Below are positions 58,197 through 64,000 of a stretch of DNA of 64,000 nt, piece after piece. This stretch comes from Jeotgalibacillus aurantiacus (GTDB lineage Bacteria > Bacillota > Bacilli > Bacillales > Jeotgalibacillaceae). The first letter of the stretch is position 1. Each line of letters begins with the position of its first letter. Both the position numbers and the translations under genes were made by a program. Where the stretch lies: NCBI RefSeq assembly GCF_020595125.1, contig NZ_JACNMS010000001.1:186001-250000 (forward strand), written 5' to 3'. Under the pieces are notes generated by a model that saw only the letters and a program-made list of their open reading frames with translations, had not been told where the DNA came from and did no database searches.

Positions 58197-59306
58197 TTTT
58201 TTGAGCGTTATAGATCTTTCAGCAATCCCTTCATTATCAAGTTGTGCTATGTCGAATTCAAGAATCTGCTGACGTAAATTTTGCAGTTTGGCAGCATACT
58301 CATCTTTTGACGTAACAGGTTCTTCATTTGCGATTGTATCAATGATGTGTTCATTTACAAATTCATAGTAATGAACCGCATCGCCCATATAATTGCCAAT
58401 ATCGAACGTAATTTCTCTGTCATCCTGAAAATCATAAAGCTCTGCATTGTCATATTCGCTCAGTATTTCAAATACTTCTTCTTTGAAAGCCAGTCTTTCT
58501 TTTAAGTATTCCGGATGGATCTGATAGAATCTATAATGGTTATACACAGGGTATGGTGCATAGAAAAACGTAAAAGTGGTATCCGGGTTTTCTTCAAGGA
58601 CAGTCACAACATTTTCTTTAAAGGACTTAATCATCATCTCTTTTGTCTGGTTTTCAGGAAGTTCCTCCAGCGGTTCAGCAGCTCCGAGCCACCTTTCAAT
58701 TCTATCTGTTGTTTCTTCAGGTGCTACCTGTCCAAATTTATATAACGGCTCAACATCCCGCCTGATTTCACTTCCGTTTAAATTGGCCTCCAGATTATCC
58801 TGGGTCAATTGTACATTATAAGAGTTAAAGAGATAACGGATATCGTTAATTTTGTTTTCATCATACATATATGTTGGGAAAGGTGTAGCCGAATCCAGTA
58901 CTTTGTCCGGATCCTCAGCAAAAGAATAATAATTTAACTCCCAAATAACCTGTTCAACATTTTCCTGTTCCTGAAGGGCAAATTGAGTGACCATCGACTG
59001 CTCTTTTGCATAAGAAGAAGCCAGCGAACCGTTTAAAGTATTCGTCTTCAATACTTCATCTACATAAGATTCACGAAAATTCCTGCCCATTGATGTAGCT
59101 GTAATTAACGTTTCATATTCCATATTCCTCAATAATCCTGGCATTTGATAACGTGCGTCCGCATTATACTGCGGCTCATAAAGCCCCTCATTCCTGTAAT
59201 AAAACAATGGGTCGATTATATAAAAAATCAATGCAACAGTTCCGACAAGTGACAGGACTATACTAACGAAAAATAAAATGAATTTTTTGCTGGACAACTG
59301 TTTCAC
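58194..59306 (-). CDS. SGNH-hydrolase-like partner of an MBOAT acyltransferase
   Basis: A 370-aa protein with one N-terminal membrane helix (ILFFVSIVLSLVGTVALIFY). The extracytoplasmic domain contains ETLITATSMGRNFRESYVDE, where the serine in TSM is the likely nucleophile, and YDFQDDREITFDIGNYMGDA, VHYYEFVN (a DxxH-type site). The gene starts 2 bp after the MBOAT stop. MBOAT plus SGNH pairs (AlgI/AlgJ, PatA/PatB, DltB/DltD-like) transfer acyl groups from inside to a surface polymer. Here the target could be the wall polymer made by the cluster at 40-47 kb (inference). Confidence 0.75.
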   Translation of the reverse strand: MKQLSSKKFILFFVSIVLSLVGTVALIFYIIDPLFYYRNEGLYEPQYNADARYQMPGLLRNMEYETLITATSMGRNFRESYVDEVLKTNTLNGSLASSYAKEQSMVTQFALQEQENVEQVIWELNYYSFAEDPDKVLDSATPFPTYMYDENKINDIRYLFNSYNVQLTQDNLEANLNGSEIRRDVEPLYKFGQVAPEETTDRIERWLGAAEPLEELPENQTKEMMIKSFKENVVTVLEENPDTTFTFFYAPYPVYNHYRFYQIHPEYLKERLAFKEEVFEILSEYDNAELYDFQDDREITFDIGNYMGDAVHYYEFVNEHIIDTIANEEPVTSKDEYAAKLQNLRQQILEFDIAQLDNEGIAERSITLKK

Positions 59307-59308
59307 CT

Positions 59309-60751
59309 CTAAAAATTGAAATAGATAAACTCACTGACTCTTGTTAAATAAAGGAGCGATATGACAAAAAACACACTGGCTGCAATTCCTGTACGGACAT
59401 TGGGCTCAAACGTATTCAAGCGCTCAATCGAATTTCTTGTAAAGAAGACAATCACATATCCTATTGCTAAGTAAAGAACAATCGTTAAATTAAAGAAGTA
59501 ATCGGCCGATTGAAAATTCATATTCAAAAGGTTACTCAATGCAGCTGAAATTCCCGGAGGAAGATCAAGTGCCCTTACATTAAACATATTTGAAACCATT
59601 AGATTGGCCGTTGACAGGTCCGGTGCGCGAAAATACACCCAGGCAACATGTACGAACAGGAACGTGATTCCCCAGGCGATGACTTTCGGAAGCCTTACCT
59701 TCCCCTTACTCCATGCCCGGTAAATGATGCTGGCTACGCCATGCATGACTCCCCATACAATGAAGGTCCATCCTGCACCGTGCCAAAACCCACTGATAAA
59801 GAAAATCAGAAATAAGTTAATGTATGTTCTGACAGGCCCTTTTTTACTTCCGCCCAAAGGAATGTACACGTATTGTGTAAAAAATCTTCCAAGGGTGATG
59901 TGCCACCTTCTCCAAAATTCCTGTATATTTAATGACTTATAAGGAGAATTAAAGTTTACAGGTATTCTAAAGTTAAATAGTAAGGCTAATCCAATTGCCA
60001 TATCACAATAACCGCTGAAATCAAAATACAGCTGTAAAGTATATGCAAGTGTTGTAATCCAGCTATCTACAACAGTCAATGATGCAAGATTTGAGTAGCC
60101 ATCATTGGCATATTGAGCAAAAGTATCAGCAATCAAAACTTTTTTCGCCAAACCAATACTAAAAATGAACAATCCTGAAGCGAAATTATGGGAATTGAAT
60201 TTAGCGTTAGCCTTATCCTTAAACTGTGAGATCATTTCACTATGATGAACGATCGGTCCAGCGATCAGCTGCGGAAAGAAAGTCACAAAAAGTGAGTAAT
60301 CAACAAAGTTATAATGAGCCGTTTCACCTCGGTAGCTATCTACTATGTATGCAATCTGCTGAAACGTAAAGAAGCTGATCGCCAAAGGCAATGCAATTTC
60401 AAGTAACGGTAAATTTGTTTGAAAAAACTGATTGGTACTCTCTATGAAAAAATCGAAATATTTAAAGTATCCAAGCAATGAAATATTAAAAACAATACCA
60501 GCAACCAAGTATATCTTTTTAAGAATCGTCCTTTGAACACGATTAATGACGATTGCGATCACATAGTTGATCAAAATCGATATTAAGATCAACGGTAAGT
60601 AATTAATATTCCAAAAGCTATAAAAATACAGAGATCCCAATACTAATAGAAGTCTGGAATACAGTTTGTTGTCGAGTTTCAAAAGCAAATAATATGAAAC
60701 GATGACAACAGGCAAAAAGCAGAGGATAAATACATAGGAATTGAATAACAC
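59309..60751 (-). CDS. MBOAT-family O-acyltransferase
   Basis: A 480-aa membrane protein with about 11 helices. MBOAT motifs: LALAISFFTFQQIAYIVDSY-type segment, QLIAGPIVHHSEMISQFKDK, YLDFSGYCDMAIG-like QLYFDFSGYCDMAIGLALLF, WRRWHITLGRFFTQYVYIPL and FFISGFWHGAGWTFIVWGVM with the catalytic histidine. Closest in layout to AlgI/PatA-type proteins. It would bring an acyl group, usually acetyl, across the membrane to its SGNH partner. Two-gene operon with the gene at 58194. Confidence 0.92.
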   Translation of the reverse strand: MLFNSYVFILCFLPVVIVSYYLLLKLDNKLYSRLLLVLGSLYFYSFWNINYLPLILISILINYVIAIVINRVQRTILKKIYLVAGIVFNISLLGYFKYFDFFIESTNQFFQTNLPLLEIALPLAISFFTFQQIAYIVDSYRGETAHYNFVDYSLFVTFFPQLIAGPIVHHSEMISQFKDKANAKFNSHNFASGLFIFSIGLAKKVLIADTFAQYANDGYSNLASLTVVDSWITTLAYTLQLYFDFSGYCDMAIGLALLFNFRIPVNFNSPYKSLNIQEFWRRWHITLGRFFTQYVYIPLGGSKKGPVRTYINLFLIFFISGFWHGAGWTFIVWGVMHGVASIIYRAWSKGKVRLPKVIAWGITFLFVHVAWVYFRAPDLSTANLMVSNMFNVRALDLPPGISAALSNLLNMNFQSADYFFNLTIVLYLAIGYVIVFFTRNSIERLNTFEPNVRTGIAASVFFVISLLYLTRVSEFIYFNF

Positions 60752-60915
60752 GCTTTAACATCTCCTCTTTATGAATACAGAACTAGGAAATGTTACCATG
60801 ATCTTTTCAGGCATGTCAATGAATCGTCAAAAAACTCAATCCTATGACATATCATTTTACTTCTATAGTCTTAGTCCTAATCGACATATAATAAGGAATA
60901 AATTAAGTTCTCCAT

Positions 60916-60946
60916 AAAAAAATCCGGAAAATTGATTTTCCGGATT
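60916..60946 (-). terminator. Terminator of the 171-aa hypothetical gene
   Basis: AATCCGGAAAAT / ATTTTCCGGATT with a 2-nt loop; on the minus strand a T run follows. It lies after the stop at 60965. Confidence 0.88.
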
Positions 60947-60964
60947 AACGCTATAATATGTTCT

Positions 60965-61477
60965 TTAGTTCTGATAATAAAGCGGCAAGTCCTGAAGTTT
61001 GACCGGAAGCAGAACAATCGGTATTTCCTTCATTTCATCACCGTAAAGTTCGACCATTTTCCCCTCCAGTGTCGTAAAGAGCTGATCCATCCATTGTTGA
61101 ACTTCCTCATTTGCGAAAGGCTGGTCGATAAAAAACTCGATCGTTTTTGTATCTTTTTTATGCTGAAAATGTGCGACAGAACCAATCGCCTTATTTAAAT
61201 CGAGTTCTTTTAGCCTTTTTGTATAAAAAGTAAGATGAACACCATCTATCTGGTTCTCCTTCATTTTATCAATTTCTCCTGCAAAGCTTACCTTTGCAAT
61301 GACTTTCTCAAGCTCAGGATTGTCTTCAGTTTCGATAAAATGATCCGGCAATAAAAAGACTGCCTCTGTTATATCCTTATCATCATAGAAACGATGGTCA
61401 TCCACCGTCCATTTCTGATCACGTAATTTCTTACATATTTCCATGAATAACATTTTTCCAATCGGGTCCAGTTGCAT
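60965..61477 (-). CDS. Hypothetical cytosolic protein
   Basis: A 170-aa soluble protein starting at the ATG at 61477 (MQLDPIGKMLFMEICKKLRD) after AAAGGGGATC; an upstream in-frame ATG at 61495 overlaps that site. It has alternating charged and hydrophobic segments (QIDGVHLTFYTKRLKELDLN, KTIEFFIDQPFANEEVQQWM) and no membrane helix. No family recognised. Confidence 0.65.
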   Translation of the reverse strand: MQLDPIGKMLFMEICKKLRDQKWTVDDHRFYDDKDITEAVFLLPDHFIETEDNPELEKVIAKVSFAGEIDKMKENQIDGVHLTFYTKRLKELDLNKAIGSVAHFQHKKDTKTIEFFIDQPFANEEVQQWMDQLFTTLEGKMVELYGDEMKEIPIVLLPVKLQDLPLYYQN

Positions 61478-61626
61478 GATAAGATCCCCTTTCACTTTTG
61501 CTTGTTATGTGTATGACCTGTTTTTAGTTTTACTAAACATTTTAAGAGGCCGAATAACATTAAGTGAATACGAACATACTGTAAACATAATGAAGAGAAA
61601 AAAGTTCGTTATATAGAACAAAATTA

Positions 61627-61655
61627 TTGTTTTTCTCTGATGAAAGGACTATAAT
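61627..61655 (+). promoter_or_regulatory. Sigma-A promoter of the winged-helix-like gene
   Basis: TTGTTT at 61627-61632 and TATAAT at 61650-61655 have a 17-bp spacer, about 45 bp before the gene's start at 61708. An imperfect palindrome GTTCGTTATATAGAAC lies just upstream at 61604-61619. Confidence 0.7.
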
Positions 61656-61707
61656 AAAAACTAACAAACAGGATAAAGAGATAAAGAATCCTTTAGGAGG
61701 GTTATAT

Positions 61708-62607
61708 ATGGGTCAAGAATCGTATCACTTAAGTGTTCGTTATAAAGATTTCGAGTATACCGTCACGGGGGATCGATCTTATGTAGATGAACACCATCAA
61801 GAAATTAAAGGTTATTTGTCTAAGTTAATGCGTGAAGATCTCCATCCAAAAGCAACACGTGGATTAGAGAAAATCTCCAGCACATTTGAAATTGAAAAAC
61901 AGTCTCCTGCCCCTAAGCCGCTTCCAACAGCTGATCCATCAAACAAGCCAAATATTCAACGTTATTTAGAAGAATTGCCATTGCATTCTGAATGGCAATT
62001 CACACTAGCCATGGCCTACTATTTATTTCAACACAAGCTGCAGCCCTCATTCACCGCCAAAATCGTCCGCAAACAATTCCGTGAAGCCAGGCATACCGTT
62101 CCAAACAATATCCATTTAAGTGTGCATACATGTGTTAAAAAAGGTTATTTAAAAGAGTCCGGTCAGGCTGACCTTCAAAAGACTTACGAAATTACTGAGT
62201 CTGGAATTGCTTATATTCAGGCACTGCAAAACAGCAGCGCAGAGGTAAAACAATCCGGAGTTAAAAATATCTCAGATAATGTCGAACAGGAAACAGACCG
62301 TACTATCGAAGACTTTAAACTTGAAAATAATCCGGATCCAAGACGTCTCGAACGAATTGAAGACCAAGCATTGAGTATTCTATATATTTACCGAAAAGAA
62401 TTTGACGTTGAACATCTTTCCGCCCGCGAAGTACATGAAGTCTTGAGAAAGTATTTCGAAACAGAGCACTCATCAAAGGCCGTTCAGATCGCACTCAGCC
62501 GCTCCAGACCATTAGTTGAAAAAATAAAATTTGAAGGTCAAATGCACTATAAACTAACGACAAAAGGGTTGGATTACATGGAGACTTTACTTGGAAAGCA
62601 AGTTTGA
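61708..62607 (+). CDS. Hypothetical protein with helix-rich, possibly winged-helix domains
   Basis: A 299-aa protein with ATG at 61708 after TTAGGAGGG. The start MGQESYHLSVRYKDFEYTVT, GDRSYVDEHHQEIKGYLSKL is followed by two related ~75-residue units (LTTKGLDYMETL and ITESGIAYIQAL at their ends). Each unit has the helix pattern of a winged-helix domain (ARHTVPNNIHLSVHTCVKKG; SSKAVQIALSRSRPLVEKIK). It may be a DNA-binding protein, but this is inferred from pattern only. No named family recognised. Confidence 0.65.
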   Translation: MGQESYHLSVRYKDFEYTVTGDRSYVDEHHQEIKGYLSKLMREDLHPKATRGLEKISSTFEIEKQSPAPKPLPTADPSNKPNIQRYLEELPLHSEWQFTLAMAYYLFQHKLQPSFTAKIVRKQFREARHTVPNNIHLSVHTCVKKGYLKESGQADLQKTYEITESGIAYIQALQNSSAEVKQSGVKNISDNVEQETDRTIEDFKLENNPDPRRLERIEDQALSILYIYRKEFDVEHLSAREVHEVLRKYFETEHSSKAVQIALSRSRPLVEKIKFEGQMHYKLTTKGLDYMETLLGKQV

Positions 62608-62690
62608 ATGGAAACCGGGGCTGCGTGCTCCGGTTTTTTGTGTGCATGGGGATTGAGGTGAGTTTGTTGGTTATTTGATCGAGTTTGCTT

Positions 62691-62970
62691 CTTATTCTGC
62701 ACACTTCCCGCTTTATTTTGCAGACTTCGCCATTTATCCGATATACTTTCCACGTTATTCTGCACACCTCCTCCAGAAACATCCCGGCGAAGCTCGGGGG
62801 CTCTTCATGCCTTTAAGTATCCTAAAAACTGCTTGGCTGGACGCTGCGCTTGGATCAGGAAGCGGGATTGTGATGAGTTTGCTCCTTATTCTGAACACTT
62901 TCCGCTTTATTTTGCAGACTTCGCCGTTTATTCGATATACTTTCCACGTTATTCTGCACACCTGCTACCA
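62691..62970. repeat. Degenerate 21-bp tandem repeats, second locus
   Basis: Units such as TTATTCTGCACACTTCCCGC, TTTATTTTGCAGACTTCGCC, then ATTTATCCGATATACTTTCC repeat every 21 bp at 62691-62768 and again at 62880-62965. Between them lies the AACATCCCGGCGAAGCTCGG and TGCTTGGCTGGACGCTGCGC module also seen at 50278-50360. Minus-strand frames with VCRI-type heptads are a by-product of the 21-bp period. Confidence 0.75.
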
Positions 62971-62974
62971 AAGT

Positions 62975-63008
62975 AAAAAAGCAGGAAACCATCTCTGGCC
63001 TCCTGCTT
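62975..63008 (-). terminator. Terminator of the penicillin-acylase-family gene
   Basis: AAGCAGGA (62979-62986) pairs with TCCTGCTT (63001-63008) around a 14-nt loop; a T run follows on the minus strand. Confidence 0.7.
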
Positions 63009-63013
63009 CCCTA

Positions 63014-64000
63014 TTAAGGTATTAACTCCAGCACGTCTCCTTCTGCTGTACCATCTGTTTTGGTAAAGTGATAGTTTCCGTCAACCCAGTCCTGTAGCTG
63101 GTTGTCGTACCATTTGGATTTGATGTGGCCTGATTGTCCTGGACCTACGAGATGATAGGCGCCGGTTTCATCAGCCATGTCTTTGACGAATCGCCAGGAG
63201 GCGCCGTGTGTGACGGTGCCGTCTTCGTTGTAGGATGCTGCCTGGACGGTAATTTGACTGCCACCCATTTCGATTGGGCGCTCCGGAGTGAAGATGCGCT
63301 CAAGGATAGGTGAGGCTGCGGCAAGCGGGTGGTCAAAGATGACCTGGTGATAATCTCCCCAGCGCCAGTCTGATGGGTCTTCTCCATACTCTTCAGACAG
63401 TCGTTCTGTTACCCGCTCAAGTGAATCAGTGAGCCACTTTTCGACTCCGCCGTATTCTTCAACCCAGACGCTTGTTTCGCCGCTGAATGATTTGCGGAGC
63501 ATTTCGTCTGTGACGTGGTTCTGTCCGGCAAACAGGGATGCGACGTCTTCTGGGATGTCTTCTTCAAACAGCACAGCAGGCAGTTCTTTCATCCATAAAT
63601 GAAAGAGTAATGGTCCGGCGCTGTCGACATGATCATAGCGGTCCCACTTGCTTAAAATATCGAGCTCTTGTTCAAAGCCTGATACGGAGCTGATCATGTC
63701 ATCGAGAAATTCTTCTGCATATAGATTTTTCTGGTCCATTTGCAGGGCGATCATGTCTTCAGCAGTGACCCGATCGTTTTCGCTTAAATATTCATCGATG
63801 CGCAGATAACGGTATGGCTGGGCCCAGAAATCAGTGATGTGATAAGGATAGCTCTCATCTACAACAGCATTGTTAGCTGTTGCGATATAGCCTTTTTCCG
63901 GATTTACGACAGTAGGCAGCTCGTCAAAAGGAACGTACCCTGTCCAGCGGTAGGTTTCAGAATCACCTGGAACCGGCAGCTGACCGTCACCCGTTTCGCG
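63014..64000 (-). CDS. Penicillin-acylase-family hydrolase, C-terminal part (cut by window end)
   Basis: The frame is open from 64000 to the stop at 63014 (328 codons); the N-terminus lies outside. The piece begins RETGDGQLPVPGDSETYRWT, GYVPFDELPTVVNPEKGYIA and TANNAVVDESYPYHITDFWA, a typical run of the Ntn-hydrolase beta chain with the oxyanion-hole asparagine, and continues YRYLRIDEYLSENDRVTAED. The end has MGGSQITVQAASYNEDGTVT, HGASWRFVKDM and VGPGQSGHIKSKWYDNQL. Members hydrolyse N-acyl amides, including acyl-homoserine lactones and penicillins. The catalytic serine itself is not in the window. An internal ATG at 63754 is not the start. Confidence 0.9.
   Translation of the reverse strand, partial: RETGDGQLPVPGDSETYRWTGYVPFDELPTVVNPEKGYIATANNAVVDESYPYHITDFWAQPYRYLRIDEYLSENDRVTAEDMIALQMDQKNLYAEEFLDDMISSVSGFEQELDILSKWDRYDHVDSAGPLLFHLWMKELPAVLFEEDIPEDVASLFAGQNHVTDEMLRKSFSGETSVWVEEYGGVEKWLTDSLERVTERLSEEYGEDPSDWRWGDYHQVIFDHPLAAASPILERIFTPERPIEMGGSQITVQAASYNEDGTVTHGASWRFVKDMADETGAYHLVGPGQSGHIKSKWYDNQLQDWVDGNYHFTKTDGTAEGDVLELIP

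Noticed and set aside
62495-62961. Minus-strand frames with VCRI heptad repeats
   Set aside because: Overlap the end of a well-supported plus-strand gene and the tandem repeats, and have no ribosome sites.

Overview
The window looks like chromosomal DNA from a Gram-positive spore-former relative in Bacillales. It has AGGAGG-type ribosome sites, frequent TTG/GTG starts, sigma-A promoters, several SLH-domain surface proteins, a SecA2/SlaP S-layer export pair, an RsbR-type stressosome protein and an IDEAL-domain protein. A Planococcaceae/Caryophanaceae-like lineage such as Jeotgalibacillus is plausible, but this is inference from gene content and was not searched. No rRNA, tRNA or CRISPR array was recognised.

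Region 1 (1-22.5 kb) holds scattered small lipoprotein, membrane and hypothetical genes. They alternate with a MerR-thioredoxin operon, an acetamidase/formamidase-family gene, a HelD-like helicase, an Mrr-type nuclease, a GIY-YIG protein, an SLH-anchored 5'-nucleotidase, an RloA/RloB defence pair, a REP-associated tyrosine transposase (RAYT) and a YifB/ComM ATPase. Its gene junctions are peppered with about 15 REPIN-like palindromes (GGGGACGGAGC ... GCTCCGTCCCC), a natural substrate class for the RAYT.

Region 2 (22.5-30.6 kb) is the most unusual part. It is an all-plus-strand array of small accessory genes: a duplicated nucleotidyltransferase pair, a small protein plus membrane-protein pair, an EVE/Mrr-like sensor protein, a GIY-YIG nuclease, a zinc-finger protein and a GNAT acetyltransferase. 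Most are separated by copies of a ~115-bp composite repeat: a terminator-like hairpin, then a conserved tail ending in GAAACA-N15-TGTTTC. The duplicated nucleotidyltransferase module begins and ends at this tail, and the acetyltransferase gene sits between 188-bp direct copies. The layout resembles an integron cassette array, but no integrase is in the window.

Region 3 (30.6-47.4 kb) is the S-layer and cell-wall polymer locus. It has a 1138-aa S-layer protein with a consensus promoter, an SLH lytic transglycosylase, secA2-slaP for S-layer export, and a minus-strand cluster (galU, UDP-glucose dehydrogenase, UDP-ManNAc-type dehydrogenase, WecG/TagA glycosyltransferase, MurJ-like flippase, Wzy-like polymerase) that probably builds the secondary wall polymer or another surface glycan.

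Region 4 (47.6-64 kb) holds an RRNPP-type XRE-TPR regulator overlapping a 64-aa secreted peptide gene (a candidate quorum-sensing pair with a palindrome over its promoter), an IDEAL-domain gene, serC-serA, a LysM-3D wall protein, two SLH paralogues (one frameshifted), an RsbR paralogue, an MBOAT/SGNH acylation pair, and a penicillin-acylase-family gene cut by the window end. Degenerate 21-bp tandem repeats occur twice here.
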